Below are positions 35,101 through 47,664 of a stretch of DNA of 64,000 bases, in pieces; within the stretch, counting starts at the first letter, position 1, and each line of letters begins with the position of its first letter. The translations under genes were made by a program, and so were the position numbers. The notes beneath the pieces were generated by a model. It made no database searches, had not been told where the DNA came from, and saw nothing but the letters and a program-made list of their open reading frames with translations. Source of the stretch: Cercophora sp. LCS_1 (taxonomy: Eukaryota > Ascomycota > Sordariomycetes > Sordariales > Lasiosphaeriaceae); NCBI GenBank assembly GCA_036250225.1, contig JAPZLL010000007.1:620001-684000 (forward strand), in the 5' to 3' direction.

Positions 35101-37549
35101 TCTTTGTCGGTTGGGACAGCTTCTCGGATGAACAGAAGCCGTTGAGCCTGGCGTACATGGCGCCTTGGATCCCCGGTCTCCGGACGTCGCTTCTCGCGGG
35201 CGAGGCTGAGAGCGACAAGGGCAGAGACAAGATTGCCGCGCTGTTTAGAAAACTCATCGATGTCTGTCTCTCGGATCCAACACTCAACTTCACGCTCGAG
35301 CAGTCGGTGTGGCCGGTGATTCACCAGGACGAAGTACTCTTGGACATCTTCCTCGAGGAAATCATTAAGACGGCACTCAGCATCGGGTTCATGGATGAAC
35401 AGACAGAGACGCTGACTTCGATTGCAAGCGCCATCGGCACGATCACGCTGCGTGGTAAAATCATCTCCCGGTTGCGTAAGGCGCTGAACCGCTCGTCTCT
35501 GAGACCAACCAAGTATCTGCCTGACAATGCAGTCTGGAATGAGATCTGTGTGCTCTTGCAGTTCTGTCTCGCGCTGTCGTTTGACAGCGGGGTCCAGTCG
35601 CAGCTCTACCTGCCCGAGATCTTCCACGTCGTCACGATGCTTGCCAACACTGGCTCGCCAGACGTACGAATGGTGGTGCACAGACTGCTCATCAACTCAA
35701 TCCACTCGGCTTGCACGTCGTTCACCCTCGATGAGGTCAAGCTCAACAAGCTAAGAGCCACGCTAGAGACACTGTCAGATCCGAGGAGTGAGGTCTTTTC
35801 ACACTCGGCGCCATTCATCCGCGACGGCGCATCCATATCTACCAATCAGGACGCCGGTCCAACACTGGCGGCAACAGAAAACCTGGCGACGTTATTGTTT
35901 GAGACAACATCGGTGGCTGCACCGTCAATCGATGTCGCGAACGGGTGGCGGTCAAGATGGATGAGCCTGGTGGCGAGCACCGCCTTCCAGAACAACCCTG
36001 CTATCCAACCAAGAGCGTTTACTGTCATGGGCTGCCTTGCCCGTGAGGAGGTGGACGATGACCTACTCTACCAAGTCCTGGTGGCGTTAAGAAATAGTGT
36101 GGGACGGTTTGGGGACGACAGCAACAGCGATATGCTGGTGGCCATCGTCACGTCGCTCTCCAAAATGATGGCCAAGCTGCCGTCAGCCTCACGGTATGGG
36201 ATACAGTTGTTCTGGCTAGCCATGTCATTGTTGCGATTGGTGCCGCCGAACTTGTTCAACTGCACGGCCATGTTCCTCGAATCAGTGCTCACCAACATCA
36301 GCACATCAGGCGAGATGCGCGGCGAAAAAATGGTGCCCTATCTTCTTCAGGGCAGAGGCCAGCTCGAGGACGCGGCACTTCCCCTAGACGAGGCGTACGG
36401 GATTCATTTCAACAGCAAGAACTTCCACTTTGCTGCTTGCGCATGCCTTGTCCGCGGACTGACCGATAATATCACCAAGGCGACTGCCCTGCGAGTCCTA
36501 TCCACGTTCCTCGAGATGACAACGTGGACACCCGAGCCAGCCAAGGAGAAGACGATTAGGGATCTTGCGGCCTCTCCCTTCATGGCTCTTATGCTGGCCC
36601 GCGCAACAAACCTGGAAGAACTGCGCGAGAGTCTTTGGTCGGCCGGCATCAATCCTGCCGGGCTGGTCGATATTGGCCGCCTCCGTCTGGCCGCGCAGGA
36701 CCTTGAAGCAGTCGAGGACAAAGACCTGCTCCTCAACACGGCAATCGAACTAGTCGACTTCCAGTACCTAGAAGATGCGGTGCAAAACCGCACGCTGCAG
36801 TGGCTAAGCGGAGTGGCAGCCACGCGGCCGTCGGTTGTAATGCACCTCTGCGGCCCCATTATTACGATTTTGGACGATATCTTGCTGCATTGCCAGAACC
36901 CGGGGACGTTAGAGTCGGCGCACACTCTCTTGCAGACTTTGACGGGGAATCCGAAGCTGTCGTCAGCCATGGAGACGCCCGGCATGCTGAATGAGCGGTT
37001 GGACGATATGGGCTTTGGAGGCCTGTGGAGAAGCTGCTCGTTTAACCTGTCGCAAGAACAGGATAAACAGTGCTTTGGATTGACGGAGAAGTTGATTGAG
37101 GTAGGTCTCACGCTTTCTGGTTTTTTTTTTTTTTTTTGGACAGGGCTAACCAGCAATTGCAGCTCATCATAATCTAGAAGAGTGATGCGTCGAGCGACAA
37201 GGGGAACAAGTATTGCATGAGTGCTTGTTGGTACGATTGGATGGACCATAAGGACCCTGACGAGGGCTATTATCCCGGCTCAGATACCGAGACGGAGGAG
37301 GATGATCCTCCTGATATTGGAGGATCGAACTGGGCGGCGACCCGGGAGACGAGAAAGACGGTGCGACGGACGTTGCGGCGGATGCCGGCTATGCGCCGGC
37401 GAGGCGGGCGGTATAGCGACTCCCCGCGCACCGGCAGCAGATCCGTCAGCGCCCTAGTCAGTGTGTACAGCGAAACGCAGAGCGGCGGCCCCGCAACTGG
37501 TCCGGCGAGTGGACCGGCCGGTGGCGCGGATACCAGTACGGCGGAGTAG
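29152..37549 (+). CDS. Neurofibromin/Ira-type Ras GTPase-activating protein
   Basis: Model: join(29152..29250, 29338..32904, 32958..37100, 37178..37549), 2726 aa, close to human neurofibromin length. The N-terminal ~1200 residues are helical repeats. The RasGAP domain lies at about 1260-1450 and contains FLRFFCPAIVAPE and NLANNVLFGAKE. A Sec14-like lipid-binding and PH-like module follows at about 1600-1780 (RIYIYNMNGACKKCF). The protein stimulates GTP hydrolysis by Ras and so dampens cAMP/PKA signalling in fungi. The first intron (87 bp) has no stop and keeps frame, so an unspliced form would still translate. The last intron carries 17 T, and its best acceptor, AATCTAG at 37171-37177, joins KLIE to KSDASSDKGNK. 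The C-terminal tail is acidic, then Arg-rich. Confidence 0.92.
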
Positions 37550-39825
37550 GTAGCGAGCGTTGAGCGTTGAGCGTTGTTTGTTATGAGCATGCATGACTTG
37601 ACTTGAAACGGCCAGTGCATTGGCAATAAATTCATTTGTCTGGGTTGACAACACATCGTTTCCACTGTGATTGACTCGATCATAACCCTTTGAAGGACTG
37701 GTAACTCCATCATCAAGTCTAATCCTGCACTCAACCGTCTCACAACCTAAATCCCAACGACGGCGCACATCATCGCCTCCCCCTCGTTACACAACCGAAC
37801 CCCTGAAAAGCCACGCCGATTTTTTGACAACTGACATCGCTGCGGGCGGCAAGGCAAAGTAAGCACCTAATCTTGCCATGCTTTCCTTCCCCGCACCGCA
37901 CACCGGTATGCCGGGTGCACACATGTCCCGTCCTTCGCAGCGGAGCTCACACAAAAGACACCCTCCGCCCCACCCCACAACAACAGCGCACCCCCGACCC
38001 AAACCCATCCACCCATCCATCCAATCCAGCCTATGACGACAAATAAATCGTCATCCCGCAACATGCGCGCAACATACCACAAAGCCCACCACGATCATCA
38101 TCTGCCATCAATGGTGCACATGGAGCGAAGAAGCCGGTAGCGACAGGAAGCTTGAATAATCCAGTCCCCACTCGACCTTGATGATACTATATCCTGATTA
38201 TCAGCGTCACATATCCCAGTGAAACAGAGGGTCAGAAAGGCATCAACGTCACTATATCCAAACAGAAGGAAATGGAAGACGTCGCCATGAAAAGTCACAC
38301 ACTTAGTGACACACACGGAACCACGAAGCGAGCAGATTTCGTCATGGGATCAATAGAGGAACCATCGATTGCAGAACTATCGCAAGACACACAAGACACC
38401 ACAAGATAATCGGCAAAGAAGACCACCAATGGCAGGCGTTAGACAATATCATCATCTCCCTAGCTAGACAAGAATCTCTCCGAATCATACAACAATTTCC
38501 TCTCCACTCGTTGATTTTCTCATCAAGTCGTTTTGTCTAAACCATACCATTCATTCTTTCTTTCCATCCCATAACCGCTTCATATGAGAAAAATCATCAT
38601 AATACATAAATATCCCTCATCCGCTCTTCGTCATAGAACTCCCCAGTCCAGAAAAAATACAAGTAAAAAGTTAAGGCTGCCCTCGCCCCATACCAGGGAA
38701 GTGTAGTGTTGATAATCTTCTCTATACCCAAGTTTCATAACCCATACCTGAAAAACACCGCTAAAGAGAAAAAAAAAAACCGCTGCATCCAATCTTGATG
38801 AAACCCTCCTCATTACCGACCAGCGGTGCCAGGTAGGTAAAAAAAAAAAAAGAGGGAGAAAAAAATGCGACGCAGGGAACAAGAAAAGGGTGTGAGCGTC
38901 ATAGATGCCGACTCAACCCGTGGTATGCAGTGCAGTATGAGTGAGCAACATGAAAACGACGAACCTAAACGTAATCCCATGAGACGTGATGCGCAGTGAC
39001 GTGACAAAAGTTTTCTGGTTCCGAAGTGCAAGATCGCTCTGCTTTTCCTCCGTCTAGCCAAAAAAAAAAAGAAGAATGTACAGGTTGGAGGAAAAAATCA
39101 AGAACCAATTAAAATGTGATATCCGTTTCGTCACGATCAAGAAAAGCCGAAACCAAAGCGCTGATCGGGCATCATGAAAACACCCTCTTCCGTGCCCAGC
39201 GAAAGCGTGTCACTGAGTGCGTCGCGAGAACGCTGGCTGAAAGCAACCATGACGTCACGGGCGTTTTGTCAAAATCGTCAGGGTCTTTGTCGTGCAACCA
39301 AAGGCCGAGGAAAAGTGGGTCCGGCAAAGACGAGGCACAGCCCCCGGCCAAGAGAGACAAAAAAGGCCGCCAGGGAACCATGCTGGACCCTGCAGCGACG
39401 ATGCCATGGACCCTGGAATCGGATGGAGGGGCGTGGAAAGGCTTGCATCGGTCATCCCCTTGGCCAATGAACGCCCGCATTGCAATCCGCACTGCAACCA
39501 CGACGTCATGGCGATGCAATTGACTTGGTGCACCTCCCAACACCTCGCGAAGCCTGGAAGGCCCTGCATGCCAGCCAAATTTGGCCTCGAGATAACCCTT
39601 TTTCGGACAACGAGTCCGCCTCGGTTGTCGCACTGGCGCTGATCCCGATCGGCGGTCGTGGAGTTGGGCGGCTGTTCGCAATGATGTCGACAGCCTCGTT
39701 CCTGTTCGCGTGCAATGCGCTCAAGCGATGCCCAATGCTGTCACCAGGCCCGGCCCTGCAATTCGCTTCCAGGTTCCCCATGGTTTTGCGAGACTGATGT
39801 CGAGACCCTTGGACCCTTGTGTCTC
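37550..39825. other. Convergent intergenic region, 2.3 kb
   Basis: The region lies between the 3' ends of the RasGAP gene (+) and the Rpn4-like gene (-). It contains several A-runs near 38770-39070 and overlapping open frames on both strands at 39116-39826. Because those frames overlap in several phases and none has an intron or a domain, I read the region as untranslated 3' sequence and spacer. Confidence 0.5.
37625..37630 (+). terminator. Candidate poly(A) signal of the RasGAP gene
   Basis: AATAAA lies about 75 bp downstream of the RasGAP stop codon. This is a motif-and-position call only. Confidence 0.35.
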
Positions 39826-41874
39826 TCAGCCGCTGTGACCCCCACGCCTCCTGTGCTTGCCCTGGAACTCCACGTCGGGATGGCAAACGCGGTAGTGCCG
39901 TGTGAGCGCATCCGCCCGGCTGAACGTCTTCTCATCCGTGCACAGGTCGCAGCGAACCTTTTGCTTGCGCGCGTTGTGAATCGTGTCTTCGTGTCGGGTC
40001 AGGTCGTAGGGCCGCGAGAAGATGGTGTTGCATGGCTTCCCAGTACTCGGGTTGATACGATCGCAGCGGTGCGGGCCAGCCTGGCTGTTGAGCAGACTTG
40101 ATGTCATGCCGGTACCAATGACGTCCCTGCGGCCTCCGAGGCCGTGGGCCTGACGGTGGCCCTCCCTCTTGTGCTTTTGGAGCAGTGCTGGGGTGTCGAA
40201 GCGGAGAGTACACCCGTGATAGGTACACGTGTACGTGCCACCGTCCGCGCTTGTAGTCGCCGGTCTTTGGGGACTTCCATTGTGCGAGTCGACATTCGTC
40301 TCTGCCGACCCTACCCGTGACGTCGCGAGCGATCCGTTGCTGAGCGAGGGAACACTGCTTTGAGGTCGAGGCTGCGAGATGAATGGATACTGCTGTGGCA
40401 CCTGGAGGCCTGACGATAATTGCCCGCTTCCGAGGTAGTTGTTGAAGGCGTTTGTGTCGAGTGGCAAACTGTCAAAAGCCTGCTGGCTTTGTGTTACCGC
40501 CTTGGTCATCGCATCCATATCAAACCCAGCCGTGTTGTGTTGAGGGAACAACGGGAAGTTCGAGGAGTTGTCGTCGGTATCGTGGAATTCAAGCATGGCG
40601 TCCTTTGGTGAGATAGTTTGCGGGGTCGACGTGTCGACCGAGCGGCCCATCTGCTGCTGTACCGCGCGCGCTTCTTGCGCAGCCTTTTGCTCCCTGATCT
40701 GCTGTGCCGAGGTGAATGGAGGGAACTCATGCGCGGGCATTGGCGCATGTGGAGACCCGTGGCGGAAGGGCGAGTGGTTCCTGGACGTGGCGGATATCGG
40801 AGAAGGGATCGCACTCAAGTGCTGCCGGTTGGCGGCTTGGAGCGTCTGGGCGAAGAGACCGTTGCTCGGCGAGATGGACACCTGGCTCGGTGCCGCAGAT
40901 GTGATGGTGAAATCTGGGCTGTAGAGCTCGTCCCCGTAGACATCTGTCATGGTCCGGTTGAGCTTGGGAACGCTGCTGATGGCTGCGTCATCAGGAAATG
41001 GTAAGTCTTGGTCTCTTAATAAGCGCTCGAGCAGGTCGGAATCCTCACCACTTCGCCTCCCGTGCTCTTCAAGCTCCTCAGCTGGCGTGGCTGGTGAGTC
41101 ACTTGCGATTGAACTCGCCACCGAGACGGGACGGGATCCAATCAACTGATCTGGGGGAAGAAGTCCTCGGTCACCCCTTCGTTTCGGCGCTGCGGCGATA
41201 CGGGGATGGCTTGATATCGCCGAATTGGCGGCCGAGGTATAATTCGGGTAGCTCGTGTAGAAATTGTCGTGTGTTACTGACGATGGGTATGACTTGGCGA
41301 GTTGGTAGTTGTTGTAGTCCTCCGTGTTTGGCAGCCCGTGGAAGCCATCGGCCGCCGAGTCGGTGATTGCGATGTGTGGGTTTGACGTGGTCTGCGAATA
41401 TGGTGATGCTGGACCATTGGACCCCAATGATGAGAGTGAAGACTCCCGCTGGTGTGAAGCACGACCGGCCGTCCTGGGCGTCAGGTGGCCGCTCGAGAGC
41501 CAAGCTTCTGTTTGCATTGGGACTGCGTTTGCGAAGAGGGAAGCCGTTGGTTCTGCGAGGGTCGTGTGGTCCCTTTGAGTCGAGAAGTCGAACAAAGGAT
41601 GGATTTGAGCGCCCCCCGTCGCCGGAATGCTGTCGAAGGTAGACAAAGGCGAGCTGTGCACACCCGAGTACGAGAGCAGTGACTGTGTTGAGATGGGTGA
41701 AGATGACAAGCTCTGTACACCGTGGTCTCGATCGAAATCCAGGTCGATGGTGTTCGCGTCGGCGTGGAAAGGCAATGCGCCCTCGTAGTAGCTGTTTGTG
41801 TTATGTTGAGTAGAAGATTGTTGGAAGAAGTGAGGTTGGATGGATCTGTTTTGGCGAGTTTGATCGAGCAACAT
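39826..41874 (-). CDS. RPN4: C2H2 zinc-finger transcription factor, Rpn4-like
   Basis: A single exon of 682 codons starts at the ATG at 41874. The first ~540 residues are a Ser/Gln/Pro-rich, disordered activation-type region with an acidic patch (SGEDSDLLERLLRDQDLPFPDD, about 280-300). Three finger-like units end the protein. The first is CTYHGC...LLQKHKREGH (about 550-575). The second is HRCDRINPSTGKPCN followed by FSRPYDLTRHEDTIH. The third is RCDLCTDEKTFSRADALTRHYRVCH. The SRPYDLTRHEDTIH sequence and finger layout resemble yeast Rpn4, the activator of proteasome genes. Family members are short-lived and stress-controlled. The very long upstream gap fits a heavily regulated gene. The Rpn4 assignment is from memory of the finger pattern; a related C2H2 factor is the alternative. 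Confidence 0.8.
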   Translation of the reverse strand: MLLDQTRQNRSIQPHFFQQSSTQHNTNSYYEGALPFHADANTIDLDFDRDHGVQSLSSSPISTQSLLSYSGVHSSPLSTFDSIPATGGAQIHPLFDFSTQRDHTTLAEPTASLFANAVPMQTEAWLSSGHLTPRTAGRASHQRESSLSSLGSNGPASPYSQTTSNPHIAITDSAADGFHGLPNTEDYNNYQLAKSYPSSVTHDNFYTSYPNYTSAANSAISSHPRIAAAPKRRGDRGLLPPDQLIGSRPVSVASSIASDSPATPAEELEEHGRRSGEDSDLLERLLRDQDLPFPDDAAISSVPKLNRTMTDVYGDELYSPDFTITSAAPSQVSISPSNGLFAQTLQAANRQHLSAIPSPISATSRNHSPFRHGSPHAPMPAHEFPPFTSAQQIREQKAAQEARAVQQQMGRSVDTSTPQTISPKDAMLEFHDTDDNSSNFPLFPQHNTAGFDMDAMTKAVTQSQQAFDSLPLDTNAFNNYLGSGQLSSGLQVPQQYPFISQPRPQSSVPSLSNGSLATSRVGSAETNVDSHNGSPQRPATTSADGGTYTCTYHGCTLRFDTPALLQKHKREGHRQAHGLGGRRDVIGTGMTSSLLNSQAGPHRCDRINPSTGKPCNTIFSRPYDLTRHEDTIHNARKQKVRCDLCTDEKTFSRADALTRHYRVCHPDVEFQGKHRRRGGHSG

Positions 41875-41956
41875 AGCTGCAACTGACTTGTAGGTTGGAT
41901 GGAGTAGTAGCGGTGGCGAGAAATGTCAGAAGGCGATCGAAGCCGCAACCTGATCC

Positions 41957-41964
41957 TATATAAG
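41957..41964 (-). promoter_or_regulatory. TATA-like element of the Rpn4-like gene
   Basis: On the minus strand TTATATAG lies about 85 bp upstream of the ATG at 41874, a suitable position for a TATA box with a short leader. The sequence is seen; the function is inferred. Confidence 0.4.
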
Positions 41965-44900
41965 ATCGGAAGCTGGCGGAAAGGTGACTAATAGCGGATG
42001 TGGAGAGACAGTCTGCTGCTGCGTATGATGTCAACCTGGGAAGGGGGTGGGGTGCGGAAAGCGCGAGGGTGTCGGCTGTGCGTGGGTGGGCGGGGTGTGT
42101 GACTGGAAACGCCGAGGGACAAAAGCTGGCCGGGACCAGGGTCCACCGAGGGCTCCAGGGAGCTGCAGGTCACTGCAGTTGGATGTGACGGTGCCTGAGC
42201 AGCAGAGGTACGTACCCTGCGCAAGTATGCAAGCGTACAGTCTGGACTCGGATTTACGGCTCAACGCTTGACTCTCCCATGGTCTGTTCAAACGCTTGTC
42301 AGAGTCAATGGCAGCGTTGGGGACTGACTTATAATCGCGTGCCTGAGCAGAGCTCACCCCCAGAAGGTCAAGGAAACAACTTACTGAGCTGAGTCATGGG
42401 CCACGTAGAGATATGTCAACGGCCAGTGTCCGAGCATTTGTCGCCCTCGTCCTCGGCCTTAGAACAGGAACATGGGAAGGGTGGAAGGACGCCCTGCGCT
42501 GTGCGATGCGCGAGCTGGTCGATGACTGGCAGTCCCGGCAGCGGGGGCCGCGGAACATCGAAAAGGCTCCCTCAACAAGGGCGCTGAAAGACGGGAATGT
42601 CAAATTCCAAGGGACCGGATCGCGCGCATCTAATCGTATAACCGCATCGAGGCCCGGCAGCCCTCCCCGTTGGGGCTGCCAATCGGCGGGCATGCGTCAT
42701 GGAGATAGGGCGAACGCGGAGCCGACGGCTGGAGAAGCGACCAGCTGACGAATTGCGTCCGAAATGTCTCCGGTTCTTTTAGGGCCTGGCAGCTGCGGCC
42801 AAGAGATACAGGGCGATGCACTGTCTCTGGATGGGCGGGTTCGATACGATGCCATCAGGGAAATGCACTGCAGAGCTGAAATGGAAGGGGCTGTCGTGAG
42901 AAGGATTGGTTGTGGTGCCGAAGAGGGGAGCAGGTTAGCGAAAGCGAAGCGTCTGTGGGTGGTGCGCTGTTAGGGCTGCGGCGCTGAAACCAACGGGGGG
43001 CTGCCCAACGGCTTTCGGCCCGCACAGAAAATCAGTATTTCAGCTTATTCAAAGTGCAATAATCTGTACAGCAGCCAATCCTGCTCGAATCTCACTGGAT
43101 GAGCATTTCTTTACCACGAAGGGTAACCACCGAAGAAGCGGCAGCAAGCGATCTGGCACAGCCGCTGCGAACCCGGTGATTCCACATTTCCCATTCTGAC
43201 TTCATTCTCTACCAGATGCGAGCGCACCGTTGATGGCGACACACCCCGCGCAGTCGCTCAGCGAGTGGCCTGGAAGTTCCAGTCTTTTTACCCAGCAGCT
43301 CGGGTGTCACATCTCCCATTCTCATGCCAGGAACCACCCGATCAAGGTTGCGCTTGGCCTGACCATGGCCTTCTTTCCCCATCCATCGCTTGCACCACCA
43401 TGCCGCGAATGGCCGGTTTTCCACGGCACAAGCACCAATGACAAGCACATCAAATCGCGGCCCATGCATTGCTCAGCAGACACGGATCCCAAGACAGCAC
43501 AAGACTGGGCGACTGCCGGCCACACACCCGCAATTGAGCGACCGAGGACTCGGCTGCAATGCACTAGCCACGGCGCCACATCGTATGGCGGAGGTCTTAT
43601 CCGAAAACGGGCAAGCATTCCCCGCGCGATGAGAGCCCCAACCCAGCGTCGCGGGAAGATCTCAGGGCCCAAAATGTGGCTGTACAGTTTCCGATTGGAT
43701 CACATGAGCCCGGTCCCTTTTTCCTGCCGGCAGTCGGTGGGCTGAGAGTTGTCAAAATCCTAGGCGGCCCAGCTGGGATGTGCGGTATTTGCACGAATGG
43801 GAATATTACTTTTGAGACGATCGGCGAGCGGCGAATGCAAGCAATCAGCGTACCCAACCCAGCGCACCGTCAACCGCTGAAGGGAGCCGCTGGCCGGTGC
43901 CGGGCCTTGGGGAGGCCGCTGGCACGCTTGGAGAAAGGTTTGACCAAGCCACGGCCAACGAATCGCACGCCGCGGAGCGTGCTGATCGACATTGATGTGG
44001 CGCCAGCACGCTACCGGTAGCTGTGGCTCGTTCAGGTGTCACCTCCACATACGTGGATGCTTCGTGGACACTTTGCAGATCCCCCAGATTGCTGGTCCTT
44101 GACTTTTCTACTTTGCACAAATGAGGGGAGAGGCCTCACATCAAACTTGCTGTCTATTTTCGGCCAAAGTGCCGGTGTTGGGCAACAGCGAAGCGGAAAC
44201 CGAAGTTTTTCCTTGTCATGAGATACGCGGGCCGAGTCCCTCGTGACCAAAGACTTGTCACATGATGGCCTTCGTAAAAAGTCCAAGAATGATCAGCAGA
44301 GCCCAGAGTTCTACGGATAGGTCTCAATTTCTCAGGCATCACCATGAATTTGGAACGCATCAAGAGCATCTTACGCAACGCACTTGCGCACTACGCACAC
44401 TGTGTCAAACACTGGCCGCCCCTCTACAGAAACTACCGCTTACCAGAAATTATTAAGGGTATTATGCGGGAAAGAGGTCAAGGGCGCGTATTTTCTGTCG
44501 CGAACGTGACTGACTGACAGTCCGGGCGGTGAGTCAGGTTAGAGGACCATCTAGACTCTGCCAAGACCGGTCTGTCCTCACAGCGTCGCGCATCCTCTGC
44601 ATCGATGGCCTTATCTTGCATTCTAGATCAATTTATCGACACAGGCCTAGATCGTGAACGCAACCTCGGTCGAAGGGAGGAATAGTTTGCAGTCTGCTCG
44701 GCACTGCACAATGATATCGGATCGAATATCAGACCAGGCATGTGTCAGCTGCGACAAAGCGCTGACAGAGCCACAGACCATCCATACCCGAGAGCGTTTG
44801 CTTTGAGAACACTTGGCGGCCTAACCCCGGGGATGGTGACAGGTGTAGGCCCGAAAGCCGGCACCCAAGGACCCGCTTCCGCCGGGGCTTACTATTTTGG

Positions 44901-46067
44901 CACCCAAGTAATTCCGTGCTCGTGTCTGGCCAGCGCCTTCGCTGCCTGGCTTCCAGGCTGTCAGCCAGCACATCCCCCGACTTCCAGCTCCGGATCTTCG
45001 GGCTCCACCCCGCTCCCGTTCAGGTCCCGTCGGGCGCCCGCCCGCCTCCTCCGTGTCGGGTGTCGGCAGGAAGGATGGGGCCCCTCTTCTATTTCCGCAA
45101 CGCCGGTTTCCAATATTATACTCATCAGCCATGCTCGTCGTCGCAAAAGCCTTGCGCGTTCACGTTTCCCAGTCTATCCGATTGGACTTTTGTCTCGGAA
45201 CTCGTCCCGTCGCCGAAGATAGCTGCACTCCCTTACTAAACGCACCCATTTCATACCTCGGCTTGGGGTTCATGATGGCCCCGAGGTCCCGAGGTCGGTG
45301 CGAAACCCAACGCGCCCGGAGACAAAATCATGGGCCCGTTTCCTGTCGCCGACTGCGTCTCGAAGAGAAACCGGAGCGAAACAATACCCCGGGTCAGTCT
45401 GCGCGGGAACAAGCCGGGCACAAAATCAAGACCGGATTACTTCGATTACTAACCCCCGGCTTTTTTTTGGAATTCTAGACCACATTCTCTAGCTGCACCA
45501 CTCACGGCGGAAATGCACCGCGATGCCGCGGCATGGAAGCGCTACACTGGACTGAATGCAGTGCCCGTGTATCGCGCGGCATTGCTAATAAGGGGCGCGC
45601 GGATGTCAGTTGGTTACGACGACAAGGTACCCCCCCCCCAGTTTTGCGCTACACAGCCCGTCGCGGGGCCAAAAGAGCGAAGTAGCGAGGGGCAGAAGTG
45701 CCCAAATTGCATGTTCTGCAAACATGGCATTCCTCCTCGTTTTCGTCAGTGTCACCCTGCGCCAAAAACTACACAATGCACCCTCGCACACATCCATCCC
45801 TCTCGGGTGCGGATGGGGAGTGTAAGACAGACCAGAACCGCGCCCCGATCTCGGCGACAACGGTTGGCTAGGTTGCACGGGAGGCTTCTGTTCTGATGGA
45901 AGGCATGGAAACGTCACACAGCCTGAACGAAAACCATCGGGTTGGTTTTCCCTTGTGCCCCCCTTTTTTGGGGTTCCAGTTCCAGGAGGAGGGGGGGCGT
46001 GTGACGATACAGCGCTCCTCTCCCATTCCTGTGCTCCGGCTTCCTCGTCCCGATCGTGGCTTTTTGT

Positions 46068-46083
46068 CACACACACACACACA
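46068..46083. repeat. (CA)8 microsatellite
   Basis: Eight CA dinucleotides in a row within the gene-poor region. Confidence 0.9.
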
Positions 46084-46299
46084 TCACTCGGGAATAGCAA
46101 CAGGTACGTGGATGTGACATGACATGTGTCGCGCGGAGAAAGAGGGGATGGGTGACGTCTGCCCCCCTTGGCCGGAAACATGGCATGGAAAGAAAAGAAA
46201 AAAAAAACGATCCAATGTGTTGTTGTTGCTAGTGCATGCTACGGGCACCATTCCTATCTGCCAAACGCACAAGACCAGGGCCAGGACCCAGATCTTTGC

Positions 46300-46314
46300 A
46301 AAAAAAAAAAAAAA
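46300..46314. repeat. A15 homopolymer
   Basis: Fifteen consecutive A, about 140 bp before a second run of 18 A. Confidence 0.9.
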
Positions 46315-46449
46315 GACGTAACGTATCGGACCCGGGGCAGAGGGTTGAGCAGAACACAGCAACGTGGTTGCATCACACCGACACCAAACACTTGCCAAAC
46401 TCCAATTATGGGAACAACGCGGATATCGCGCGAGATGGGCAGCCAACCC

Positions 46450-46467
46450 AAAAAAAAAAAAAAAAAA
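46450..46467. repeat. A18 homopolymer
   Basis: Eighteen consecutive A within the gene-poor region. Confidence 0.9.
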
Positions 46468-47620
46468 CACCGCTGAAATTGCTACCTATCCCTGCCTTAG
46501 CGAAGCGCGCTGAAACTTCTTGCAAGGGAAGACAAGAATCATTGGCATCCTTCCACACCATACGAGATCAAGGAATCAATCGTGTAAAAAGCTGCGCACA
46601 CCCCTCCCCCTCCCCCCCTTCCCATCACATCACAACCCTGGGAAAAAGGAAGGAAAACTCCACACCGCACTTCCCACGTGGGAGATGTGCCGAATCTAAA
46701 CTGCGAACAGCAAACCGGTGTGGTTGAATCAACGGGTTCTAGCCTGTGCTCGACCGGCCTGTTCAGCTGCAACAGTGTTGCTGGAAAGGGACTTGTGCCA
46801 AAGGGAGGGGGAGGGGAAGGAACAGCAACCATGTCAGGTCCGGCAGGTCCAGCAGGTCCAGATCTCTAGACCAACGACTCATGGTCGCATTTTTGTTCCC
46901 GGGCGGAGCCCAAAGTGTGCAACCCAGCACAGGGCCAGCGAGCGATCACGATGCACGCTTGCTTGTGCCACGCAGAATGCGAGATGCGGAAGAGGGATTG
47001 GGCAAACTCGGACCAATCAGGTCCGGAGGCCTGCGGGTGTGGTGGGGCCTATCCCGTCGGCTGGTCCGGATTGGTGTGTGTGGTCCAGAGCGTCGGGGAT
47101 GGTTCTGGCTGCTACCATGTCCACGGCAGGCTTTTTTGCGAGCGGAGGGTGTGCCGGTAGTCTGACTGTGAAAAGATTTTTTTTCTCTCTCAAAGAGAAG
47201 GTGAGATGGATCGTAGATGATCAGCAGGTACGGTTGTGAGTTTTGAGATCTCCGATGCGAGGCGGGCCTTCATTTGTGTTCCCTGATCACTCCTGTTTGT
47301 CTCTTGCATGATGATTTGAAGTGCTGGATTTGATTGACAATGAAGAGGATGAATTATTATCCCTTGGACTGACCGAGGTCAACGTAATGTCAGTAAAGAT
47401 ATGAAACGCAATGACCGACATACGCTCAGTGCAGAGAAGGGGATCAGTTAGGGAGACGGCCCCCCCGCATCTGTAGGTTCCAGATGAGATCGTGGGTTGT
47501 CTCGCAGTTTTCTCGGTATGCCACAATCAACTATGCATCGACTCTACTTCTCACCTGAGGCTTTGCTGAGTCCTTGAAATTGGTGAGCGATTGAGTGAGT
47601 GAGTGATATGACTGAAGCCA

Positions 47621-47624
<4 letters not shown>

Positions 47625-47664
<40 letters not shown>
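47625..47664. repeat. T40 homopolymer
   Basis: Forty consecutive T, the longest homopolymer in the window. Its exact length may be uncertain because sequencing is error-prone here. It could be a nucleosome-excluding element or, on the other strand, the poly(A) of an old retroposed transcript. No matching gene body was recognised beside it. Confidence 0.9.

Noticed and set aside
39172..39681. Minus-strand frame of 169 codons next to the Rpn4-like gene
   Set aside because: Several frames of similar length overlap here on both strands, which is what compositional bias gives. No motif or splice structure was found.
42200..42225. Palindrome GGTACGTACC as an integration or origin site
   Set aside because: A ten-base palindrome alone is weak evidence. 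It is reported only as part of the shared promoter-motif observation.
45606..46181. Minus-strand frame of 191 codons in the gene-poor region
   Set aside because: Its translation is low-complexity and overlaps other frames. No domain, and no consistent codon pattern.
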